Assembly: GCA_001695595.3 (NCBI GenBank)
Contig: MBPM02000003.1
Span: 248,001 to 312,000 of the forward strand
DNA: 64,000 nt
From: Plasmopara viticola
Taxonomy: Eukaryota; Oomycota; Peronosporomycetes; Peronosporales; Peronosporaceae
Direction: 5' to 3'
Part shown: positions 54,835 to 64,000 of the stretch, in pieces
Position numbering within the stretch: the first letter of the stretch is position 1
Layout: the number at the start of each line of letters is the position of its first letter
The notes under the pieces: model-generated
Database searches by the model: none
Told to the model about the DNA's origin: nothing
The model's input: the letters and a program-made list of their open reading frames with translations, nothing else
Translations under genes and position numbers: made by a program

Positions 54835-57800
54835 GTGGGTAGATAAGTGTGTGGGGATCAATTTGTGATTTCTGTCAGAGGGTTAAGCCCGCAGCTCACA
54901 CGTCGTCAATCGTACAGTGTCTATCGGTACCGGTGGACTTTTAAGAGTTAACAGCTTCGATTTTGACTCTAGAACGCCGAGAGATGGTAGCAAGACGGGC
55001 ATAGTAGTGTTTGTGTGCAGCTTAAATAAGATCTTACCCCTGGCAACTGTTTCAACTAGTATAAACAAACGGCAAGGCTGTTCATGAATATGGTATTTAA
55101 ATATGATGGTGTTGCAAAACGATGGTGTTGATGACGCTGCATTTTGGCAAAAGCTGCTTTAAATATAAGGAGCTTTTTATTCACGCAGGTCGTCAGAACC
55201 GTGAAAGTTCCAGCAAATCGATATCATGTCTTGTATTGTAAACCTCACCTCTCGAGTGGTAGGATGCACGTACTAAGTAACATACCTCTCTCTTTTTAGC
55301 TACGTATATCTGTATCTGAGCGGATGCAATCGCATCTCCGAACACCCCGATCATTATGTGCCGAATTTCCAAAAGCCGGATAACCAATTCTTTCAGAAAA
55401 AAGAGTTCACACCAGAGACTGGAAGGAAATGCATTTCCAACTTAACCTAACTCATCTCAAAAGCATTTGTGCACACGGAACACAAAAATAACGTTTGTGC
55501 TTATTTAAAAAAGCACAAAGTCCGTCGATGCGTGAAAAATATTGTTGAGTATAATCTACCCATTGGAACCCTGTCGGACCACGAATGTGGCTCTTCAACG
55601 CACACACGCCTTAGTGTATCTTCTAGCACGAAGTCGTCTTCCTTTGGCTAACCATCTACATGTTGCATACGTGCAGTATCACTTATTCTACTTGGATTAT
55701 CTGTAGTGGGTGCTTACAAATCTACAAATCTTTGTTCCTTTGCTGGGGTAATCACTAAGCGGTGTAGAATGGTACCATAATTGGTGAGATATAACGTAGA
55801 GTTGATTTGTATTGTAGTACAACTGCTCGGCTTATATTAAGCATTGATCTAGCCGCCCGCTTATTCAAGCCGACATACTGCGATGGGAGGCAATATCTCG
55901 ACGCATTTCAGTTATCTTAAGCTGAGGCGTACGGCGGACGATTCGATTGCAAAGCTTGCGAGTCACACAATATAAGGACAATTATTTCCTCCATAAAGAC
56001 CTCAAGGGAATGGAGTCGCCCGAAAGACGTCACGTCCTGACCGCCAGAATCGACCTCAAGAGCAAACTTTAGCCCGTATATCTTTTTGCGCTAAGCCTCT
56101 GCTTCCCATGGATTAAGTTCAAAGTCGAGGCAGGAAAATTTTTGAGTGTCATGACCATCAGTACCTCTCCTAAAGGCCATACTTTCGAACAAACACTAAA
56201 CAATTCTGGGCCGATAATGCACATATCTTCATAGCGCTAAGAGCATGCTATTGAGTCTTGTTAGCTAGTAGACAAATGTGGTTCCCACATCTGTCTTTAA
56301 GTGTTTTGCACGACTAAGGACATAATAATGCAATATTTGTCTATCCATACGTTATGAGGGACCTTAACATTTGCGCCACCAGACAGCAAACGGCATGGGG
56401 GCGTAAGAGCCCTAACAAAGTGACAATCATTTTGGAGCATACCAGTACAAGTTCTATTCGCAGTCATAATCTTGCATAAGGAGTTGATGAATCCCGTCGA
56501 CGAATTAAGTATACTGTACATTGTTCATTGCTTTGCAGCTCATGCTTTCCGCCACTTGCCATGTGGTATTCTGACAAATAATGTTGGCGTTGAGTATCGA
56601 GACTTCCTTTCCCAAGTTTTTGACGCCTAAGATAAGTTGATGGGTTAAGCAAGCACTGCTCAGGGGATTCCGCTCCAATGTAGGTGCAGTATAGAATCTC
56701 GCCCATGCTGCCTTGATTCAAGGCCAACTATGTCACTAAAGAGTGTGACTTATAAGCACGCCTCAGTCCTTTGCATTTCTCTCCACGAACCTTTATGGGG
56801 CTTTGCCTGTACTACTTTGGCCTAACACCAGCCATGCTACTATCGACATGCAGCAAATGTTGCGTTCTAACAGCACATCTCAGTATTTTACGTGGATCTC
56901 TACACCTTAAACTATTTTCTACAACACTAACAGTGTCTAGTATCGATATTCCAATCCACCTCGGTTCACTGTTTGAGCTCACAAACGAAAAAATCACTGG
57001 TGGGAGCAAAGCGGGTGTACTCAAGGTCTTTATCGCTTAGTCAACCTAGGGTTCGTGGTACTCCGGCCACACCTTCGATATTTCGCATACAGATAAAGGT
57101 CAGACATTACTCGACGCTAGCAAAGTCGATAAGCTAGATATCTTGATTTCACGGAGATCCCAGGCTCAATAAGGTCCCATTACACTCGTTTCTGTCGCTA
57201 AGGAAAAGTGACAACGTCTTGTTGGTGTGTTTAAAAGTGAAGCTTAAAACGTAAGTGCCTGATGCCTTAAACTCAACGAGGGTCTAATAAAGCATTTCCA
57301 GGCTTAGTCAAGCATACAAGACCTATCAGCGTAGTTGAGCTAAAAGCTCTTCAAGGCTGTGGGGCGATCTTCCGATTCTCCTTGAATCTAGCTCTTCACG
57401 GAAAAGCAAACAACTTGTTCGCCTTGGGGTTTTAACTTTACCGGACCATGGCGCGCTAAGCACAAGGAGCGCAAATAACCGGTATCTTCATAGATGCAGC
57501 ATTAACAGATGCGCATATGTTGTCCTGCTTCTCGGTTAGCTCATTAGCATAGCTAAAGCTTATAAGGATAGGACCTAACCATTAGCTCTTGTCATGTGAG
57601 CGCCCCCCTACCCGTGCAGTCTAGACATTGACCTCGGTATTTCCTGCCACTTTAGCAGTCTTCTAAAGAGAAGTCGGATGTCCTTATAAGCCTCCGTTTG
57701 TATCAATCGCGTGCGCATATTCCCTAAACAACGACAGCAATTTTTTATGAGCGAGATTTGCTGAATACTTTATCCAGCAGAGCTTATAAATCCAGACCGA

Positions 57801-59100
57801 AGTCCACAAAAAATTCTTTTTTGGCAACGGGCAAAGAGATTGTGACGCTACACGGTACACAGATATAAACATTTTGTCAGCTGGGGCCTCATCCAGGGTG
57901 GGGAACACCGCCTCGACTGAAGTGTTTACGCAAGTAGTGTTCTTGTGCTCTACCACAACGCTTAATAATTGCCAGATCCCCATTTTTGTTACGGACACCA
58001 GGCCCTCTGCTTCTTCTAGTGTACCTTAAGCGGCTTTGGATTGAGCGGAGCATTCGGCTTAGGCACTGACGTCATAATCGCATCGAATTTTGTTAAAAAT
58101 ACTCAGACAGAGCACTCTGATACCTTAAGAACGCATGTGGGTACGCACTGACTGCATAGGGCCCTTTCATCACCAGATGTTGCAACACCTCGGGGACAAG
58201 CAACACAATCAGCTTTTTTTTCCGGACTTGCATGTCATGAGGCAAATGAGAGCTTGGCGTATAAAAATTTTTATGATATAAATCTTTACAAAGTAAAACA
58301 TCCTACGATTACTACCTCGCATAGTTTTTGTATTTGTATGCATTATGCAGTAGTACATGCTTAGAAATCGACTTCTCGGAACTAAAAAGTGTTTTCTTAT
58401 CAATCTTTAATGCGTTGCGTGACTTACGGAACACAATACGGTATACCATCAACAACAGCAAACCCGTTACAAACCCACTTCCATATGAGAAAATAAATAG
58501 TCGCTCGAATCAACGACTCATTTGAAACCAAGTGCAGATCGTAACTGAAGGTGGTCGTGGTCCACAGAGCGCATGCATAAATTATGTGACTTATGTCCGT
58601 GAGCCCATCGTACAGATTCTTGCCATCACCATCTCTCGTGCTTTCAGTTAAAATGGTCACTCTATGGTGATCCTTGAAGTCTAAAACTCGACTTCCACAT
58701 CCCTCCTTGTTCTCTTTTTATTGTTTGTAAAAGTAATAAGAATAGAAATAGCAGAACGAGTTGCCTCATGTAAACTTTTATGCGGCTACCCCATAGTCAG
58801 TGAGTTCATCGTAGGACCTAACACATTAAAAGGCTAGCTTTTGGCTAACAAAGTCATTTCTTTCACTTTGTTTTTGCAATAAACTTCTTCGCCGCCTTGG
58901 TGGATAAAGGCCCGCGCTAGCACTCTCCGACATTGATCTGTCAAAGTGTTTCTGAGCCATCAGCGGTGTTGATGTGCTCCTCGGAGGATTCTTTTACTCT
59001 TTTCGAGCTCTACCGAAAGATGTCGTTAAAAGATGCATGGGCAACAGAGTATCTTGGTTTATCGATTACTGGTTAGGGGGATTTTCAAATAAAATGGTTG

Positions 59101-59158
59101 CACTCAGCGTACGTCTGCTAAATGTTTTTCACTCAGCCCACATCTGCTAAAAGTTTTT
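59101..59158. repeat. 29-bp tandem duplication
   Basis: Two adjacent units beginning CACTCAGC and ending in AGTTTTT or TGTTTTT (59101-59129 and 59130-59158) differ at about four positions. Confidence 0.85.
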
Positions 59159-60779
59159 AAGTCTAAAGGAGAAGGGCGGAGCAGGTCTTACCTGCCCGAA
59201 ATCCGTCCTACCGTCGCAAAAAATACGCCTAAGATAAAATTCTTGTCTTCACTTTGACACCCGCTTAAATTTGATTTCTATTCTTGTCCCACAACTTTTC
59301 TGTGTATCTTTTGAACAGGATCGACTGAGGATACCACGGCGATAGAGCGTCGATGGCAAAAGAGAGAAAACTCTGCAAACACTTACAAAAACAGAGTAAC
59401 TGCATTTTTACCTCTGCATTTAGCTCACCATAATTCTCAGAATGACCTTCACATTGAAGCGTGACTATTCTATTTTTCGTTCAGTTTCGTGCGCGGAGTC
59501 AACAGCTAGGGATGTACACCTTCTGATTCGTGTGAGCTATTTTCTAAGTCTTTCCAAAACGACATGTGCCCCCATTTGCAGTTCTGTGCCAATAGCTTTA
59601 AGTGACGGGTCTTCCTCACGCGTTGCCTCTTTCAGTGTCATTGCTAATTTATAATCACTGTATTGCTCCCACAACTTTTCAATGATCGACACTTGCTTCT
59701 CGGGATGCTCCGAATTTTAATTTTCACGTAAGCGATCCAAAAATGAAACTTGGAAGTTGACAAAATGTCCTTGTCGACCTTATCGAACTCCAGTTTTTGA
59801 CCGAAAAAAACCTACAGTGTAATGAGGGTTACGGAACTCGTCGCAATATGGGTCGGAAAACTACCAGCATCCCTCATGAGAGACAGCTTAGTCCTAGCGC
59901 GTAAGTTTCGGTAGCTTAAATCTCTATCATCTTGTAGTATTAAAACACAGGAGGAAGCGGGCAATAATCACACCGTATCTATAGGTGTGTTCTGTAATAA
60001 AATTGCATTTATCAAGTGAAACAATGTTAATCAATACAAGACTAGTCAATTTATACTCTTCCTCGTACGCAGCCTACATAGAAGTCTGTGTACGCCTGTA
60101 CCGTACTGCTAATTGTCTATTAATGTCGCCTTACCAACTACGCGCATTAAATTTAATACATTGCCATTCCAGTAGCAAGTTACTGTAGAAAATGCGCACA
60201 CAACCACCTGCGTCCGAAAATCTGCTCTAACGACTCGTTTCGTAGGTGAAGAATGCCTAAAGGCTGACTTGTATTTTAATTAAAACTTCGTCGCTGCCTC
60301 TCGACATATACAATTATTTTTATTTTAAACTTGTATATGTAAATTTAAATTTAATTTATGTCTTGTCAGCACGGCATGTGCTCCTTATGTACTTCATCTA
60401 TTATTGTCGACGCCGCAAAAAAAAATTGACTCGGGAGTTCTATCCCTTTCACTTTGCGCGCTGGCTCGGCCCTAAGTAGACTTACTAAAGATATTTGCGA
60501 AGCTTGTGTTTTCTCTAATCAATAAAACACACACCATATATTAGCCAGAACTAACCTTTTGACTCAATTGTTCATTTAGGTAGATCCGTCTACAGTCAAA
60601 GCGCAGCGTAAAAAAGCTATATAGCTTTTCAGGTTAGCTCAAGAGTGAATACAAAGATGTGAGTTTACATATGATTACAGACGATTGTTTCCTTTTCGAT
60701 AGGTGACATTCCAATCGTAGAATGTACGAGTTGATTATCGGCTATCGCAGCCGAATACAAAAAGTCGTCTAAATCATTC

Positions 60780-61110
60780 TGGGCTGGGAGACGACACCTC
60801 CGAGGTAATCTCCAATAACATGGTTGGCATTTTTCGTTTGTTCATCCGTTTGTGGCCTAGAGGCCGAAGTCAAAATGTGTTGCGTACCCACGAAAGACGA
60901 GGTGTTTGCCATAACTTGGTGGTGAACTTAGTGTCTCGTCGGACCCAATGGCCTTCGGTGTGCCATGGCCCCTCACATATTTCTTCATGAAAACCTTTAT
61001 GAATTCTGCAGTATCGTCCATTGTCTTCGTTACGATTAACGTGGCCCTTTTTGTAAGCAATCAACAATCATCATGACGGCATTGTAACCACTTTCATTTT
61101 CGGTAAGTTT
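60780..61110 (-). pseudogene. Ty3/gypsy integrase core relic
   Basis: On the minus strand the frames read GYNAVMMIVDCL (about 61090-61050), TKTMDDTAEFIKVFMKKYVR and HGTPKAIGSD (about 61030-60945), then after a frameshift RDTKFTTKLWQ (about 60945-60910), and a decayed RPQTDEQTKNAN (about 60865-60830). This follows the gypsy integrase core order VDRLTK, the second catalytic Asp in SDRD, and the YHPQTDGQTE region. Frameshifts and stops show it is dead. Confidence 0.75.
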
Positions 61111-61307
61111 TCATTGTTGGAAAGTGAAAGAATTACGCATCATTCGCCGCGGTCTTCACTTCTATCAGCCTCGGCTCGGTCGCTGGACTACCAAGAGGCA
61201 GGTGACCTTTGCCATCGCCAAGACTGATCGACGAGAATACTGTTAACAATGCGCTTGCACTAGAGAGAGCGATCCAGTAAACGCGTTACCCCGACCCAGT
61301 CGTAAAC
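61111..61307. other. Short spacer, nothing recognised
   Basis: About 200 bp between the integrase relic and the next open frames. Confidence 0.4.
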
Positions 61308-62049
61308 TTGTACTCGACTGGAATTCCAACATCATCGTTGATACCACCTGTCGTGAACGCAAAGAATCGAGGGATTGAGCGACCTGCACAGAAGATCGAA
61401 CGTCTCCACCAACGTCTTAAGGCTTCGCAAACTGAGAATGATGGGCTCATAGTGGATGGAAATACGAATGATGAACCGGAACCCGAGAGTCAAGTGTCTG
61501 CTTCAGGTTGGAAACCATATGAAGCGATTACAAAATCGTCTTTATTGATAGTGTCAAGGAAATTGTAAAATTGTCTTTATCGATTGTGTCAAGGAAACAA
61601 CCTCCTCGTGCTCAGCCTGATCTTGTGGCTAATTTGCAAAGCATCATATATTCCAGTGAATTGACGCATGCGCCACCGCGTCGACGGACTGCAGGATCCT
61701 CTTCGCTTCCAGTTCGTCAAGACGGTTTAATTTAGCGCCTCCACATCCACGTCCAGCGATGCCTCCAGTGCTTTCAGCTTCTGAATATGAAGCCCAAGAT
61801 CAATTTCAGCGAGGTTGTCAATACAGTCGCGATCAATCTCATGATCAAGAGTCAAAAGCCGTCAAAGCAAGTCTCGATGAAGCCTTAAGCCGGAATGACC
61901 AAGGAGAGATAGCTTTTTTGAATATAGAAGAAAGGACTGCAGCACAATTGCAGTCAATACCGAGATTATTTCGAAATGGAGATCGCGATGAAAGCGGCAA
62001 ATTGCGTGAGTTGATGGAAGAATTGGCAAAAGCGTCGTTACGAAGTTGA
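61308..62049 (+). other. Two unrecognised plus-strand open frames (61308-61568 and 61759-62049)
   Basis: The first frame, 86 codons, is rich in charged residues (IERLHQRLKASQTEND). The second, 96 codons, is hydrophilic and helical in character (QESKAVKASLDEALSRND, ELMEELAKAS). The frames are different and separated by stops, so if they were once one protein it is broken. A gag-like protein of a retroelement is possible given the integrase relic next door, but orientation is opposite. No zinc knuckle is visible. Confidence 0.3.
61532..61601. repeat. 35-bp tandem duplication
   Basis: Two adjacent units beginning AAAATCGTCTTTATTG and AAAATTGTCTTTATCG (61532-61566 and 61567-61601) with about six differences. 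The duplication falls at the end of the first open frame and its stop codon lies inside it. Confidence 0.82.
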
Positions 62050-62343
62050 TGTTCAAGCGGCCACTTCACTGGACCTTCGCCCAAAAAAGTTCAGCAATTA
62101 CTTAAAGTACTATTAAGCAGTGGCAAGAATATATGACAAGTTCTCCAAAATTTATACACGCAGCAACTACCCTTTTGGTCGATAATTTGGCACTTCAGAG
62201 CAAGCGACATCTTTCTTTGAATTCGATGCTCGTGCAGAGTGTTACAATGGGGTCCTCATTAAATAACCTTCCGCTTGTTCGTCCTTGTGACACGTGCTAA
62301 AGGTGCATAACCGCCTTTAAAGCGGTATCTTTTCGACAAAGTA
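62050..62343. other. Spacer downstream of the UVSSA-like locus
   Basis: About 290 bp. The UVSSA frame is already interrupted here (stops at 62346-62344 and 62319-62317), and no C-terminal zinc-binding module is visible in any minus-strand frame. Confidence 0.4.
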
Positions 62344-63830
62344 CTACAACTGCCCACGCGATCGTCGTCTGCGTTTAGTAGGTAGATTGTAGGAGTCAAA
62401 CGGCAAGGAAAGAACTGCTGCTTTAGCTGGCGTCTCTTGTTGTAAGCTTTTCGAGCCTTGAAGGTCATTCCACTTGAGCAGTGCTCGAGTCAGTTGATCC
62501 CGCAAAGTATAAATTTGCTGCAAGATTTCACTTTAAGCCTGGAAAGCCAAAGGACTCGACGCACTTTGCCTTGTCAGCGTAAAGTGTTGTTCCCAGTCCT
62601 TTAATAGTGGTAGAAGACGCTTCTAAATACGCAGGCCACCGTCAGCAACACTTCTGAAAAGTGCATCATTGTCCAGAGATTCTTCACACGCCTGTTTCGA
62701 TATTTCAATCGTCAGCTGGTATGAAGCGCTACCAAGTCCATACGCCTGCACAATACCATTAACGTCCATGTGATCGTCATCAGAATTCCCACCGTTCCCA
62801 TGATTCGTGCCAAACTCGTCGCAAGGCACGCCATCGCCCTCTGTCGCATCACTCTCCCACTCGATACTCTCGTCATTTTCAGCTTCAAATTCCGTTCCTG
62901 AAGTTGATACCGTCTCCCACTGAATGTCCTCTCCACATTGGTCCTTGTATGCGGCACTTTCACGCTCACAAGACTCAATGTGCGATTCCTCGTAATAAAA
63001 CCCCTTGCTATTTGCTGTCTTTTTCTCCTCATCGTCATCTTTCTCTGCCATAAACGTATCCAAGGTCGGTACCAACATTACAAGCACACATTTCATCTCA
63101 GCCATTTCCGGCACATATCGCTTCATCTCGCGATCGCGTTGCTGTTTCTTGGCATTAATTACTCGTTCGAGATGGTTTTCTCTTTCCACTCGCATCTCAC
63201 GTTCCTCCTGCTGCCCCTTGCTCCACCAAAACACTATAGCCCGCCATAATTGGTGGATAGCGCTCGCCAAAGTCCTGCTTCCATGTTTCAATCAGTGTTG
63301 ATACTGCTGTCAAGTGCTTTGAGCTGCGACATTTAGCTCGCAGCGCTCTCGAGACATTAGCACTTGGGTCTTCGCCAGCTGAAAGGAGTAATTGATGAAA
63401 AAAACTTGCTGTTTTGGCTGCTATGAGCGCTCGAAACATTGCTGACTGCTTAAAAATCTCTTGACAGAGCTCTATCACCTTTAACACAATACGTACGGAT
63501 AGAATCGTAGCAATAACACACTAAAACATTAGAACCAACTCTTAAAAAAAGAGTCGTCGACGTCTTGGAGCGTTTCAGTCGGTGAAGAAATGTCTGGTAC
63601 AGCTTTTGAATATACTGAGACTGGGCTGCCGCTTCAGCGTCTCGAAGTATACGCTTAAGATGCTCTAAAGATGCCTTGTTGTCACTTTTAGAATGAATGG
63701 GTACAGATTGACCTTTATAAGCTTTGGAGCTTTTTTCAGAAGCCGTTGTCAAGCAAAAATAATTATTCAAAGTCTCATTGAAGTGGGCGGCTTCGTTCTC
63801 GCTGTCAAGGGTCTGGATGCCGGTTGTCAT
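62344..63830 (-). pseudogene. UVSSA homologue (UV-stimulated scaffold protein A), apparently disabled
   Basis: Minus strand, ATG at 63830-63828. A first exon to about 63540 is followed by an intron-like stretch. Next comes a VHS-like segment (VIELCQEIFKQSAMFRALI, WKQDFGERYPPIMAGYSVL), matching the UVSSA N-terminal domain, and then a coiled-coil piece (QQEEREMRVERENHLERV). The frame jumps between these two at a run of four C on the plus strand (63214-63217), with no room for an intron. The acidic middle leads to VQAYGLGSASYQLTIEI, matching the conserved EFVRSHGLGSHKYTLDVE of UVSSA. A TAG (62625-62623) then interrupts, followed in the same frame by LLPLLKDWEQH and another TAA (62535-62533). The conserved C-terminal CHC zinc module is not seen. 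UVSSA normally recruits factors to RNA polymerase II stalled at DNA damage in transcription-coupled repair. Confidence 0.7.
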
Positions 63831-63895
63831 CTTCCGCTTTTGTTGTGAATGTCATTGAAACGAGTTATTTATAGTAGTACTTGCAAAGTTATAAT

Positions 63896-63977
63896 AAATC
63901 GTTGAAATATATACCAATAGAGCAATCAAGGTCGCTAAATCGTTGAAATATATATCAATAGAGCAATCAAGGTCGCT
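63896..63977. repeat. 41-bp tandem duplication upstream of the UVSSA-like gene
   Basis: Two adjacent 41-bp units beginning AAATCGTTGAAATATATA (63896-63936 and 63937-63977) differ at one base. They start 66 bp upstream of the UVSSA-like ATG, in what would be its promoter. Confidence 0.95.
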
Positions 63978-64000
63978 ATTCTTCCTCCCGCAAAGCCATT

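Larger units (their letters stand above)
54131..60780. other. Gene desert, no recognisable gene
   Basis: About 6.6 kb of AT-rich sequence. Frames of 60-105 codons (for example 56464-56727 minus, 56771-57040 plus, 57684-57998 minus) show no domain I can name. It holds two short tandem duplications listed separately. Confidence 0.4.

Noticed and set aside
1..64000. CRISPR array, secreted RXLR or Crinkler effector genes, rRNA genes
   Set aside because: No regularly spaced repeats, no frame combining a signal peptide with an RXLR-EER or LFLAK-type motif, and no rRNA-like sequence were seen.

Overview
This window looks like nuclear DNA of an oomycete, most probably a Phytophthora or downy-mildew type plant pathogen. 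The strongest sign is a 1,807-residue phospholipase D with PX, multiple membrane segments and two HKD motifs, the PXTM-PLD architecture known from oomycetes. Supporting signs are very short introns (56-79 bp), gene islands packed with 70-130 bp spacers, and long gene-free stretches filled with decayed Ty1/copia, Ty3/gypsy and Mutator-like (MULE) elements.

Layout. 0-2.3 kb: a helix-hairpin-helix protein running off the left edge (minus strand) and a divergent SAM-dependent methyltransferase. 2.9-7.3 kb: a nearly full-length but broken Ty1/copia element (minus strand) with short LTRs and a 5-bp target-site duplication. 7.3-20.2 kb: a desert holding a gypsy pol relic, a probable tRNA-derived SINE and a MULE whose two halves now face each other. 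20.2-25.6 kb: the phospholipase D gene. 25.6-36 kb: a second desert with gypsy and copia fragments. 36-43.1 kb: an island with a coiled-coil protein of unknown function, an SNF2-family ATPase and a cyclin. 43.9-44.0 kb: two adjacent hairpins. 44.0-49.3 kb: the densest island, with an unrecognised coding remnant, a three-exon alpha/beta hydrolase, ARPC5 of the Arp2/3 complex, a small zinc-ribbon protein and a six-exon scavenger decapping enzyme (DcpS). 49.3-60.8 kb: a third desert with copia and gypsy fragments. 60.8-64 kb: a gypsy integrase relic, unrecognised reading frames, and a UVSSA homologue that carries a frameshift and in-frame stops.

The intact genes are mostly housekeeping or regulatory functions (mRNA cap turnover, actin nucleation, chromatin remodelling, cell cycle, phospholipid signalling) and do not form one pathway. 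I found no CRISPR array, no rRNA or functional tRNA gene, and no convincing RXLR or Crinkler effector. Exon joins were made by eye from GT/AG signals, open frame and homology. Family assignments are from memory of conserved motifs; no search was run.
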